From positions 62,001 to 126,000 of the forward strand of contig NZ_JACEGD010000016.1 of the NCBI RefSeq assembly GCF_016031635.1: DNA of 64,000 nucleotides. The letters run 5' to 3'. The stretch comes from Bradyrhizobium diversitatis. GTDB lineage: Bacteria > Pseudomonadota > Alphaproteobacteria > Rhizobiales > Xanthobacteraceae. How positions within the stretch are numbered: the stretch's first letter is position 1; each line of letters begins with the position of its first letter. The notes beneath the pieces are model-generated. The model saw nothing but the letters and a program-made list of their open reading frames with translations, did not search any database and was not told the origin of the DNA. Shown here in pieces: positions 51,477-59,773 of the stretch. The position numbers and the translations under genes are program-made.

Positions 51477-51973
51477 GCGTGCTGGAGCGCGACAGCGAGC
51501 TGCGCCGGCGGGCCTGGGATGCTGCGGCAAGCGTGGTCGATCCAGAAATCCCGGTGCTGACCATCGCCGATCTCGGCGTGCTCCGTGAGATCGTCCTCGA
51601 CGGCGACCTGGTCGAAGTCAAAATCACCCCGACTTACTCGGGTTGTCCGGCGATGAACATGATCGCGCTGGAAATCGAGCTGGCGCTGGAGCGCGCCGGT
51701 TTCCGTCATCCGAAGGTGCGAACCGTGCTGTCGCCGGCGTGGACCACCGACTGGATGAGCGAGGACGGGCGCCAGAAGCTGCGTGCCTACGGCATCGCGC
51801 CGCCGCAAGCGTCGAGCTCGCGCCGCGCGCTGTTCGGCGGGCAGGCCGTGGCGTGCCCGCAATGCGGCTCCGACAAGACCGAATTGCTGTCCGAATTCGG
51901 CTCGACCTCCTGCAAGGCGCTCTGGCGCTGCAAGGCCTGCCGCGAACCCTTCGATTACTTCAAGTGTCATTGA
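51470..51973 (+). CDS. paaD: Phenylacetyl-CoA epoxidase maturation protein PaaD
   Basis: 167 residues. The N-terminal MIP18/DUF59 domain (VVDPEIPVLTIADLGVLREI, TPTYSGCPAMNMIALEIE) suggests Fe-S cluster assembly for PaaE. The C-terminal zinc ribbon has CPQCGSDKTEL, then CKALWRCKACREPF. The start ATG lies inside the end of paaC. It is separated from paaE by a 136-base gap holding repeat A2. Confidence 0.93.
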   Translation: MVSVLERDSELRRRAWDAAASVVDPEIPVLTIADLGVLREIVLDGDLVEVKITPTYSGCPAMNMIALEIELALERAGFRHPKVRTVLSPAWTTDWMSEDGRQKLRAYGIAPPQASSSRRALFGGQAVACPQCGSDKTELLSEFGSTSCKALWRCKACREPFDYFKCH

Positions 51974-51994
51974 GGCGCACGATGCCAACCCCGT

Positions 51995-52081
51995 CGTCAT
52001 TGCGAGGAGCTCTTGCGACGAAGCAATCCAGACTGCTTCCGTGGAAGGACTCTGGATTGCTTCGCTTCGCTCGCAATGACG
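51995..52081. repeat. Palindromic intergenic repeat, family A (copy 2), inside the paa operon
   Basis: The left arm CGTCATTGCGAGGAGC and right arm GCTCGCAATGACG form a long hairpin between paaD and paaE. In this otherwise overlapping operon it creates the only large gap upstream of paaE and could influence paaE mRNA abundance. Confidence 0.85.
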
Positions 52082-52109
52082 ACAGAGAGACCGAACAAGG
52101 GTGTCCGTA

Positions 52110-53192
52110 ATGTCCGCAGCCGCACCGCGCTTCCATCGCCTGGCCGTCAATGACCTCCGCCGCGAGGCGTCCGACGCGGTCTCGATGACCTTCGCCATTC
52201 CCGGCGAGTTCGCTCGCGATTACGCCTTCACGCCCGGCCAGTATCTCACGCTCCGCACGATGCTGGATGGCGAAGAGGTGCGCCGCTCCTATTCGATCTG
52301 CTCCGGCCCCGACGACGGCGAGATCCGCATCGCCGTGAAGAAGGTCGACGGCGGGGCGTTCTCGAGCTGGGCGGCGGACGAGCTGAAATGCGGCGATGAG
52401 CTCGACGTGATGACGCCGACCGGCCGCTTCGGCGTGGTCCCGCCGGCCGATCGCGCGCGCATCCATGTCGGCTTTGCCGCCGGCTCCGGCATCACGCCGA
52501 TCCTGTCGATCGTGAAGGGTGTGCTTGCCCGCGAGCCGGACAGCCGCTTCTTCCTGTTCTACGGCAACCGTACCACCGACAACATCATGTTCCTCGAAGC
52601 GCTCGAGGAGCTGAAGGATCGCTTCATCGATCGCCTCTCGCTCTTCCACGTCATCTCCGGCGAGGAGCAGGACATCCCGATCCTGCATGGCCGTCTCGAC
52701 GGCGACAAGGTGAGGGTGCTGCTGCGCTCGCTGGTGCCGGCGGGGAGCGTCGATCACGTCTTCATCTGCGGCCCGCTTGGCATGAGCGAGGAGATCGAGG
52801 CGACCTGCCGCGATCTCGGCATTGCCGAAGAGCGTATCCACGTCGAGCGCTTCGTCTCTGAATTCGGCGGCAAGCCGCGGCCGAAGAAAGCCGCTGCGCC
52901 GGATGCGCCGCCGAAGGCGATTGCGTCGCTGATCATCGACGGCAAGCGGCGCGACGTGCCCGTCGCAGAGGATGAGGCGATCCTCGATGCCGCGCTGCGT
53001 GCCGGGATCGATTTGCCCTTCGCCTGCAAGGGCGGGATGTGCTCGACCTGCCGCGCCAAGCTGGTCGAGGGCGAGGCGCCGATGGACATCAACTATTCGC
53101 TGGAGCCGTGGGAGCTGAAGGCCGGCTTCGTCCTGACCTGCCAGGCAAAACCATCGTCCGAGCGTGTCGTCGTCGATTATGACCATGTCTGA
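52110..53192 (+). CDS. paaE: Phenylacetyl-CoA epoxidase reductase PaaE
   Basis: About 360 residues. The ferredoxin reductase part has RRSYSICSGPDDGEIRIAVKK (FAD), GSGITPILSIVKGVLAREP (NADPH region) and CGPLGM. The C-terminal plant-type [2Fe-2S] ferredoxin has CKGGMCSTCRAKL with the final Cys in LTCQA. It transfers NADPH electrons to PaaABC. The start at 52110 (MSAAAPRFHRL) is favoured over the GTG at 52101 because AAGGG is then correctly spaced. It comes after repeat A2. Confidence 0.94.
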   Translation: MSAAAPRFHRLAVNDLRREASDAVSMTFAIPGEFARDYAFTPGQYLTLRTMLDGEEVRRSYSICSGPDDGEIRIAVKKVDGGAFSSWAADELKCGDELDVMTPTGRFGVVPPADRARIHVGFAAGSGITPILSIVKGVLAREPDSRFFLFYGNRTTDNIMFLEALEELKDRFIDRLSLFHVISGEEQDIPILHGRLDGDKVRVLLRSLVPAGSVDHVFICGPLGMSEEIEATCRDLGIAEERIHVERFVSEFGGKPRPKKAAAPDAPPKAIASLIIDGKRRDVPVAEDEAILDAALRAGIDLPFACKGGMCSTCRAKLVEGEAPMDINYSLEPWELKAGFVLTCQAKPSSERVVVDYDHV

Positions 53193-53221
53193 TCGGGCAG
53201 ATCAGACCCCATGAATGCAAA

Positions 53222-53230
53222 TGCGTCGCA
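53222..53230. promoter_or_regulatory. TGCRNYGCA core (PhaR-type) between paaE and paaI
   Basis: TGCGTCGCA, the same nine bases as in the two phasin-promoter boxes, within the 101-base gap before paaI; the wider ATGCGTCGCAT is a perfect palindrome. The three flanking consensus positions do not match, so this is a core-only site. Confidence 0.35.
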
Positions 53231-53293
53231 TTATTTGACAGCTTGAGCCAACCAGCAGAACATCATGTGCGAGCATCTGGCCCGGAGAAGCGC

Positions 53294-53743
53294 GTGAACG
53301 TCAAAGCCGCCCTGTCGCCTGAGGATATTGCCCGCGCCTGCGCTGACGCGATGTGGGCGGAGGACGATGCGTCCAAGGGTCTCGGCATGGAGATCGTCGA
53401 GATCGGCCCGGGCTTCGCAACGCTCGCCATGACGGTGCGTCCGGACATGGTCAACGGCCAGCGCATCGCTCATGGCGGGTTCATCTTCACGCTCGCCGAC
53501 TCCGCCTTCGCGTTCGCCTGCAATTCGCACAATGAGCGCGTGGTGGCGGCGCAGGGCCAGATCACCTTCATCAAGCCGGGCAAGCTTGGCGATCGTCTCA
53601 TCGCCAAGGCGCGGGAGATCACTCGCGGCGGCCGTTCCGGCATCTACGACGTGCGCGTGACTGCGCGCGACACTGTCATCGCGGAATTCCGCGGACATTC
53701 TCGCGTCATTCCCGGCACGTGGCTGCCGGCGCCAGATCAATAA
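53294..53743 (+). CDS. paaI: Hydroxyphenylacetyl-CoA thioesterase PaaI
   Basis: 149 residues from GTG 53294 (GGAG seven bases upstream); a TTG start at 53243 would add a poorly conserved N-tail. Hot-dog fold with the PaaI motif NGQRIAHGGFIFTLADSAFAFACNS and RDTVIAEFRGHSR. It hydrolyses dead-end CoA thioesters and protects the CoA pool during phenylacetate degradation. It lies between paaE and paaK in the usual order. Confidence 0.9.
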   Translation: MNVKAALSPEDIARACADAMWAEDDASKGLGMEIVEIGPGFATLAMTVRPDMVNGQRIAHGGFIFTLADSAFAFACNSHNERVVAAQGQITFIKPGKLGDRLIAKAREITRGGRSGIYDVRVTARDTVIAEFRGHSRVIPGTWLPAPDQ

Positions 53744-53781
53744 GACCAAAGGAAAGAACAAACCAATGTGGGGAAACGAGG

Positions 53782-55113
53782 ATGGCTCTGACGAGGCTCA
53801 AGGAAGGTGCCGGTACCTATAGCGCCGAGATGGACGCACATGAGCGCGCCTCGCGCGACGAGATCATGGCGCTGCAGAAGCAGCGGCTGGCCTGGTCGCT
53901 GAAGCACGCCTACGACAATGTCGCGCATTATCGCAAGGCCTTCGACAACGCCGGCGTGCATCCGTCCGACTTTCGTGAGCTGTCCGATCTCGCGAAATTT
54001 CCGTTCACGGCGAAGACGGACCTGCGCGACAACTATCCCTTCGACATGTTCGCCGTGCCGCGCGAGAAGCTGGTGCGCGTGCATGCCTCTTCCGGCACCA
54101 CGGGCAAGCCCATCGTCGTCGGCTATACCCAGCGCGATATCGACACCTGGTCGGAGGTGATGGCGCGCTCGATCCGCGCCGCCGGCGGGCGCACTGGGAT
54201 GATCATCCACAACGCCTACGGCTATGGGCTCTTCACTGGCGGGCTAGGAGTGCACTACGGCGCAGAAAAGCTCGGCTGCACGGTGGTGCCGATCTCCGGC
54301 GGCATGACCGAGCGGCAGGTGCAGCTCATCAACGACTTCCGGCCTGACATCATCACGGTGACGCCGAGTTACATGCTGGCGATCCTCGACGAGTTCAAGC
54401 GCCAGAAGCTCGACCCGCGCCAGTGCTCGCTCAAGATCGGCATCTTCGGCGCCGAGCCCTGGACCAATGCGATGCGCGGCGAGATCGAGGACGCCTTCGA
54501 CATGGACGCGACCGATATCTACGGTCTTTCCGAGGTGATCGGCCCCGGCGTCGCGCAGGAATGCATCGAGACCAAGGACGGGCTGCACATCTGGGAGGAC
54601 CATTTCTACCCCGAGGTGATTGACCCCGAGACCGGCGCGGTGCTTCCGGACGGGGAGAAGGGCGAGCTGGTGTTCACCTCGCTCACCAAGGAAGCCTTTC
54701 CGGTGGTCCGCTATCGCACCCGCGATTTGACGCGACTGCTGCCGGGCACGGCGCGGCCCGGCATGCGGCGGATGGAGAAGGTGACCGGCCGCTCCGACGA
54801 CATGATCATCCTGCGCGGCGTCAACCTGTTTCCGACCCAGATCGAGGAGGTGTTGCTCGCGACCGACTGGTGCGGCGGGCACTTCATCCTGGAACTGACT
54901 CGCGAAGGCCGCATGGACGAACTGACCATCATCGCGGAGGCGCGGCCCGAGAGCTGGGATGGCCGGGGTCTGCTCGACCATGCGGACCGGATCTCGACCC
55001 ACATCAAGAACACGATCGGGATCAGCTCCAGGGTGCAGGTGGTCGCGCCCGCCACGCTGGAACGTTCGCTCGGCAAGGCCAAGAGGCTCTACGACAAGCG
55101 GCCCAAGGATTGA
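53782..55113 (+). CDS. paaK: Phenylacetate-CoA ligase PaaK
   Basis: 443 residues, the family length. AMP-binding loop SSGTTGKPIVVGYT, IYGLSEVIGPGVAQEC, YRTRDLTRLLPG and the C-terminal GRSDDMIILRGVNLFPTQIEE are PaaK signatures. It activates phenylacetate to phenylacetyl-CoA, the substrate of PaaABCE and the inducer sensed by PaaX. The start is at 53782 (MALTRLKEGAGTY). A hairpin followed by a short T-run ends the cluster at 55140-55163. Confidence 0.95.
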   Translation: MALTRLKEGAGTYSAEMDAHERASRDEIMALQKQRLAWSLKHAYDNVAHYRKAFDNAGVHPSDFRELSDLAKFPFTAKTDLRDNYPFDMFAVPREKLVRVHASSGTTGKPIVVGYTQRDIDTWSEVMARSIRAAGGRTGMIIHNAYGYGLFTGGLGVHYGAEKLGCTVVPISGGMTERQVQLINDFRPDIITVTPSYMLAILDEFKRQKLDPRQCSLKIGIFGAEPWTNAMRGEIEDAFDMDATDIYGLSEVIGPGVAQECIETKDGLHIWEDHFYPEVIDPETGAVLPDGEKGELVFTSLTKEAFPVVRYRTRDLTRLLPGTARPGMRRMEKVTGRSDDMIILRGVNLFPTQIEEVLLATDWCGGHFILELTREGRMDELTIIAEARPESWDGRGLLDHADRISTHIKNTIGISSRVQVVAPATLERSLGKAKRLYDKRPKD

Positions 55114-55139
55114 CTTGACCGCGCCCAGGGGCGACAAGG

Positions 55140-55163
55140 CCCGCGAGAAATCGCGGGTCTTTC
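55140..55163 (+). terminator. Probable terminator after paaK
   Basis: CCCGCGA (55140-55146) pairs with TCGCGGG (55151-55157) around a GAAA tetraloop, followed by TCTTTCC. It ends directly at the proposed start of the next gene (ATG 55165), so that gene would have to be expressed from readthrough, a start further downstream, or a leader without a normal ribosome site. Confidence 0.65.
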
Positions 55164-55164
55164 C

Positions 55165-56169
55165 ATGTCGACAGCCGAAGCCAAAACCGTCGAAGCACGC
55201 TGTGTGCGCCTTGCCTCAAAGGCTGAAAGCGCCGCCGCGCTTGCGCCAGTCGAGGAGCGCCTGACACTCACGCGCGGTCCGAACGATGTTCTGATCGAGG
55301 TGAAAGCCGCAGCCGTCAATCCATCCGACGTCAAGGCCGCGACCGGGCTGATGCCCTATGCCGTGTTCCCCCGAACCCCTGGCCGCGACTACGCCGGCGT
55401 GGTGATCGACGGGCCGGCCGAGACAGTCGGCCGCGAGGTGTTCGGCTCGTCCGGCGATCTCGGCATCCGCCGCGACGGCACCCATGCGAGCCATCTCGTC
55501 GTCGAGGCCGATGCTGTCGTGGAGAAGCCCAAAACCGTGTCCTGGGAGGAGACCGCCGGCATCGGCGTGCCCTTCGTTACCGCGATGGAAGGCTTTCGCC
55601 GCGCCGGCGTTCCGAGGAGCGGCGAGACCGTGCTGGTGATGGGCGTCAATGGCAAGGTCGGCCAGGCCGCAGTGCAGATCGCGACCTGGCAGGGCGCGCG
55701 CGTCATCGGCGTGGTGCGCAAGGCGGAAGCCTACGAGGGGCATAGCAGCGCGCCGGTCGAGGTGATCGACGCCTCTGCCATTGACGTTGCTACACGCGTG
55801 CGCGAATTGACCGGCGGGAAGGGCGCCGACATCGTCTTCAACACGGTCGGCGATCCCTACTTCCAGGCCGCGCACAAATCACTTGCGCTTCGCGGCCGCC
55901 AGATCCTGATCGCCGCGATCGACCGCATCGTGCAGTTCAACATCCTCGAATTCTACCGCGGCCAGCACACCTATGTCGGCATCGACACGCTGGGCCTGCC
56001 GTCGGCCGCCACAGGCGCGGTACTGCGCGACCTTGGTCCGGGCCTTGCGAGCGGACATCTGAAGCCGTTTCCGATCAAGGCGAGTGCCGTCTATCCGCTC
56101 GAGCGCGCCAAGGAGGCCTATGTCGCCGTCGCCGGCTCCTCGCGCGACCGGGTCATCCTGAAGCCGTAA
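55165..56169 (+). CDS. Zinc-independent MDR alcohol dehydrogenase/quinone oxidoreductase-like protein
   Basis: 334 residues. Medium-chain reductase features: DVLIEVKAAAVNPSDVKAATGL, PRTPGRDYAGVVIDGP, GIGVPFVTAMEGFRRAG, nucleotide loop VLVMGVNGKVGQAAVQIA, GADIVFNTVG, and the C-terminal YPLERAKEAYVAVAGSSRDRVIL. The structural and catalytic zinc cysteines of classical ADHs are absent, as in quinone oxidoreductases. It reduces quinones or enones with NAD(P)H. The ATG at 55165 abuts the terminator hairpin, so the true start may be later. The family position rules out a paa-pathway enzyme known to me. Confidence 0.82.
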   Translation: MSTAEAKTVEARCVRLASKAESAAALAPVEERLTLTRGPNDVLIEVKAAAVNPSDVKAATGLMPYAVFPRTPGRDYAGVVIDGPAETVGREVFGSSGDLGIRRDGTHASHLVVEADAVVEKPKTVSWEETAGIGVPFVTAMEGFRRAGVPRSGETVLVMGVNGKVGQAAVQIATWQGARVIGVVRKAEAYEGHSSAPVEVIDASAIDVATRVRELTGGKGADIVFNTVGDPYFQAAHKSLALRGRQILIAAIDRIVQFNILEFYRGQHTYVGIDTLGLPSAATGAVLRDLGPGLASGHLKPFPIKASAVYPLERAKEAYVAVAGSSRDRVILKP

Positions 56170-56174
56170 CCCAC

Positions 56175-56255
56175 CGTTATTGCGAGCGCAGCGAAGCAAT
56201 CCAGAAAAGCATCCGCGGAGACAGGTTGGATTGCTTCGCAGCGCTCGCAATGACG
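56175..56255. repeat. Palindromic intergenic repeat, family A (copy 3)
   Basis: The left arm CGTTATTGCGAGCGCAGCGA and right arm GCGCTCGCAATGACG fill the gap between the MDR gene and the YeeE/YedE gene. It has the same outline as copies at 1868 and 51995. Confidence 0.85.
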
Positions 56256-56284
56256 CAGAGTGTCGAGAGATCTGAGAACAGCCG

Positions 56285-57340
56285 ATGGAAGTTACCCAGA
56301 TCGTCATCCTCGCCGGTCTCGTCATCGGGCTCGTCTACGGTGCTGTCGGCCTGCTCAGCGGCTTCTGCCTGATGAGCAGCATGCGCGGCTTTCTGGCGAA
56401 GGGAGACGGGCGGCTGGTGCGGAGCTATGCGTTGGCTATCGCGGTGGCGATCGCCGCCAGCCAGCTCCTTGCCGGCAACGGCATGGTCGACCTCGGCAAG
56501 TCGATCTACCTGCAGCAGTCGTTCTCGGTACCTGTGCTCTTCCTCGGCGGCCTGCTGTTCGGCTACGGCATGGTGCTGTCGAACGGCTGCGGCTCGCGGG
56601 CGCTGGTCCTGCTCGGCCGCGGCAATCTCCGTTCCTTCGTCGTCGTGATCGTGCTCGCCATTGCCGCGCAGATGACGCTGAAGGGCCTGATCGCGCCGGC
56701 GCGTATCGCCCTGGTCCAGGCCTCGCAAACGACTGTCGGCGCAAATTCGCTGCCGTCCGTGCTGATGATGCTCGGTCTCACGGAATCGCTTTCGCGCGCG
56801 CTTGCCGCCGCCGCGACGGTCGTCGCGCTGATGCTGTTCGCCTTCGCGCACCCAGCGTTTCGTCGTTCGCCGGGTCAGATCGCGGCAGGTGTCGTCGTCG
56901 GCCTGCTCGTCGCCGGCGGCTGGTACGTCACCGGCTGTCTCGGCGCAGACGACTTCAACCCCGTCCCGGTGACCTCGCTCACCTTCATTGCGCCGATCGC
57001 GGATGCGCTGCAATACGCCATGCTCTCGACCGGTCTGACGCTGAATTTCGGCATCGCGACGGTGGCCGGCGTCTTCGCCGGCAGTCTGGTGACGGCGCTC
57101 GCTACGGGCCGGTTCAAGCTCGAAGGCTATTCCTCACCGCGTCACATGCTGCGCTCAGGCAGCGGCGCGGCGCTGATGGGCATCGGCGGCGTGATGGCGT
57201 TCGGTTGCTCGATCGGGCAGGGGCTCACCGGCATCTCGACGCTTGCGCTCGGGTCGTTCGTGGCGCTCGCCGGCATCCTGCTCGGCACGACGGCGGGTCT
57301 GCGCGGTGCGCTGCGGGTTCAACCCCTCGCAGTGGCCTGA
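56285..57340 (+). CDS. YeeE/YedE family thiosulfate/sulfur transporter
   Basis: 351 residues with about nine hydrophobic helices (ILAGLVIGLVYGAVGLLSGF at the N-terminus). The two conserved cysteine-containing motifs are present, NGCGSRALVLLGRGNLRS and GCSIGQGLTGIST, corresponding to those that carry thiosulfate in YeeE. It is therefore likely an inner-membrane thiosulfate or persulfide importer. No TusA-like partner gene follows. Its end overlaps the convergent DMT exporter end by 22 bases. A sulfite-oxidase-like gene lies 4 kb away, but a joint pathway is not shown. Confidence 0.88.
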   Translation: MEVTQIVILAGLVIGLVYGAVGLLSGFCLMSSMRGFLAKGDGRLVRSYALAIAVAIAASQLLAGNGMVDLGKSIYLQQSFSVPVLFLGGLLFGYGMVLSNGCGSRALVLLGRGNLRSFVVVIVLAIAAQMTLKGLIAPARIALVQASQTTVGANSLPSVLMMLGLTESLSRALAAAATVVALMLFAFAHPAFRRSPGQIAAGVVVGLLVAGGWYVTGCLGADDFNPVPVTSLTFIAPIADALQYAMLSTGLTLNFGIATVAGVFAGSLVTALATGRFKLEGYSSPRHMLRSGSGAALMGIGGVMAFGCSIGQGLTGISTLALGSFVALAGILLGTTAGLRGALRVQPLAVA

Positions 57341-58233
57341 CCGCGCAGCAGTCGGTCGCCGAGCGTCGCAAGGCCGATGCCGCTGACGATCAGTCCGGCC
57401 GCGATGGCAAGGCTCGCGTCGATCGGCTCGCCCAGCAGGATCGCGGCACTGGCGATGCCGACGAGCGGCGTCGCGGTGGTCCCGAGCGACGTCGTCAGCG
57501 CCGAGATGCTCTTGTTGACCATCGACATCGCCCAATAGGCCAGCACCGTCCCGATCAGGCCCGAATACAGGAACAGCGACACGAGCCGCCATGACCAGTC
57601 GACTTGCGGCAGCCCGTCGATGATCATCGCCAGTGTCGACAGCACGACCGTGGCCACGAGCACCTGCCAGAGCAGGAGCTGGAGCGGGGACGCGATCCAG
57701 CGATGCGCGCGGATATAGATGATGTTCGCGGCCCAGGAGATCGCGGCCAGGATGACCATGCCGGCGCCGAGCAAGACGCCTGCATTGGTCCAGTCGATCG
57801 AGAACGGATTCAGGATGACGGCAAGCCCGAACAGCCCGAGCAGGGCGCCGGCAAGCATCGGCGCGGTCAACGTGCCCTGTCCGAGGATGGGCGCGGCGAG
57901 TGCGACCCAGAGCGGCGTGGTGTAGCCGAGCACGACGCCCTTGCTCGCGGGCAGGAAGCGCAGGCCCGCCGCGACGAGGATCGAGAACAGCGTCATGTGC
58001 AGCAGCGCGACGCTGAGGATGACGGGTATATCGCGCCGTTCCGGGATCACCAGATTCTTGCTCAGTCCGAGGATCACGACGAGGCCGACCAGAGCGATCC
58101 AACTCCGGATCGCGGCGGTCCACAGCGGCGAGACAAATTCCACGAGTTGCTTCGTCACCGACCAGTTCACACCCCAGGCCAGCACGACGATGAGGAACAG
58201 GCCGACGGCCGCGCGGGGGGAAAGTGAGTTCAT
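57319..58233 (-). CDS. DMT superfamily (EamA) exporter
   Basis: 304 residues, ten predicted membrane helices in two EamA repeats (LFLIVVLAWGVNWSVTKQLV at the start; GLIGTVLAYWAMSMVNKSISALTTSLGTTATPLVGIASA in the second half). Members export amino acids, purines or other metabolites. The ATG at 58233 has AAGGA eight bases upstream. It is divergent from a MocR-type regulator across 82 bases, a common pairing in which the regulator controls the exporter. Its 3' end overlaps the YedE-type gene. Confidence 0.88.
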   Translation of the reverse strand: MNSLSPRAAVGLFLIVVLAWGVNWSVTKQLVEFVSPLWTAAIRSWIALVGLVVILGLSKNLVIPERRDIPVILSVALLHMTLFSILVAAGLRFLPASKGVVLGYTTPLWVALAAPILGQGTLTAPMLAGALLGLFGLAVILNPFSIDWTNAGVLLGAGMVILAAISWAANIIYIRAHRWIASPLQLLLWQVLVATVVLSTLAMIIDGLPQVDWSWRLVSLFLYSGLIGTVLAYWAMSMVNKSISALTTSLGTTATPLVGIASAAILLGEPIDASLAIAAGLIVSGIGLATLGDRLLRGQATARG

Positions 58234-58252
58234 CTCGGAGTCCTTGAAGCAG

Positions 58253-58266
58253 TCCGGTTAGCCGGA
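58253..58266. promoter_or_regulatory. Near-perfect dyad TCCGGTTAGCCGGA between exporter and MocR regulator
   Basis: TCCGGT and GCCGGA are inverted with one mismatch in the 82-base divergent gap. It is a candidate site for the MocR-type regulator, though MocR proteins often bind direct repeats. Confidence 0.3.
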
Positions 58267-58315
58267 TAGCATCGCCGCTGGCACCGGAAAAAGCGCCAGA
58301 TCGGAGAATAATGAG

Positions 58316-59764
58316 ATGCCAGTTTCGGAAGAGGTGATCTCCGCTCTGATCGACTTGAAACGGACGGACGACGCCGGGCTGGTGACGCAGCTGACGGGCC
58401 AGCTTAGAGACCTGATCGCGAGCGGCCGTCTCGGGAGGGGCCGTACGCTGCCGTCGAGCCGTCGGCTCGCGAGCGATCTCGGTGTCTCCCGCAACACCGT
58501 CACTTATGCGTACGAACAGCTTGCCGCCGAGGGATATGTTGCGGCATCGCACGGCCGCCGTCCGGTGGTCACGGTCGATGGTGGCGGAGATCGTCTAGGA
58601 GCGGGTGCTGCTGTGGTGCGCGAACGCTCCGGTAAGCCGCGACTGTCGCCCTGGGCCTTGAATCTCAAGCAAACCGACTGGCCGATGTCCTATCAGGCAT
58701 CACTGAGGCCGTTGCGCCCGGGGCATGGCGATTTCAGAGAGTTTCCGGACGAGGTCTGGGCGCGTTGCTTGCGCCGCAATGCCGTGCGTGCAGCCAGGCG
58801 CGAGCTCGGCCCGGTCAACCGGACGCGCCTGCGCAAGGTGCTCGCGGATTATCTGGCGACCAGCCGGGGTGTCCGGGCCGCCGCAGGCCAGATCATGATC
58901 CTGCCGAGCGCGCAGGCTGCGTTGACCTTGATTGCCGCGACCATCATCACGCCCGGCGATGAGGTCTGGGTCGAGGATCCCGGTTATCCCGGTGCTGCGG
59001 CCGCCTTCCGGGCGTCCGGCGCACGCGTGAGCGGTATCGGACTGGACGAGCAGGGTATGCAACGGATGCCGGGCCTTGCGGCGCCAAAACTGATCTTCAT
59101 GACGCCCTCGCATCAGCATCCGACGGGGCGGCTGATGTCGCTGGCCCGCCGCGCCGAGTTTCTCAGCCTGAGCAGGCCCGGCAAGACCTGGATCGTGGAG
59201 GACGATTACGACGGCGAATTCCACTATGACAGCAGGCCGGTGCCGGCCTTGCAGGGACTCGATGCCCATGGCCGCGTGTTCTATGTCGGCACTTTCTCGA
59301 AGGCGATGACGCCGGATATCCGGCTCGGCTATCTCGTGGCGCCGCCGGCACTGGCCAGCACCCTGGAGATCGCGCAGCGGCATATCGGGCTGATCGCTTC
59401 GAGTCACATCCAGGAAGCACTCTCCGAGTTCATCGCCGATGGGCATTTCCTCGCACATCTGCGCCGGATGCGCCGGCTCTATCACGCGCGCCGCGATCAC
59501 CTCGTCGAGGAACTGGAGCGACAGCTCGGCGGGATGCTCTCGGTCGAAGTGCCTCCTGGAGGCATCCAGCTCGTCGCCCGACTCAAGCGCGGGCGCACTG
59601 ATCAGGCGGCGGTGAAGCGGCTGGTTGCGGCGGGGGTCGAGACGCGCGCCCTTTCGAGCCTGGCGGTTGGCCGGCCCCGCGATCGCGGCCTGCTGCTCGG
59701 CTTCGCGGCGTGGCGCGAGAGCGAGATCAGCGCGGCCGTGCGGACGATGGCATCGTGCTTCTAG
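58316..59764 (+). CDS. MocR/PdxR-type regulator (GntR HTH fused to aminotransferase domain)
   Basis: 482 residues. The N-terminal GntR winged helix (LIASGRLGRGRTLPSSRRLASDLGVSRNTVTYAYEQLAAEGYV) is followed by a fold-type I aminotransferase domain from about residue 120: ILPSAQAALTLIAATIITPGDEVWVEDPGYPG, TPSHQHPTGRLMS, IVEDDYDGEFHYD and FYVGTFSKAMTPDIRLGYLV, with the PLP lysine in the last. MocR proteins sense PLP or amino compounds. It is divergent from the DMT exporter, which it probably regulates; GGAG lies nine bases before the ATG. It ends nine bases before the convergent OsmC fusion. Confidence 0.92.
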   Translation: MPVSEEVISALIDLKRTDDAGLVTQLTGQLRDLIASGRLGRGRTLPSSRRLASDLGVSRNTVTYAYEQLAAEGYVAASHGRRPVVTVDGGGDRLGAGAAVVRERSGKPRLSPWALNLKQTDWPMSYQASLRPLRPGHGDFREFPDEVWARCLRRNAVRAARRELGPVNRTRLRKVLADYLATSRGVRAAAGQIMILPSAQAALTLIAATIITPGDEVWVEDPGYPGAAAAFRASGARVSGIGLDEQGMQRMPGLAAPKLIFMTPSHQHPTGRLMSLARRAEFLSLSRPGKTWIVEDDYDGEFHYDSRPVPALQGLDAHGRVFYVGTFSKAMTPDIRLGYLVAPPALASTLEIAQRHIGLIASSHIQEALSEFIADGHFLAHLRRMRRLYHARRDHLVEELERQLGGMLSVEVPPGGIQLVARLKRGRTDQAAVKRLVAAGVETRALSSLAVGRPRDRGLLLGFAAWRESEISAAVRTMASCF

Positions 59765-59773
59765 TGCAGGCGC

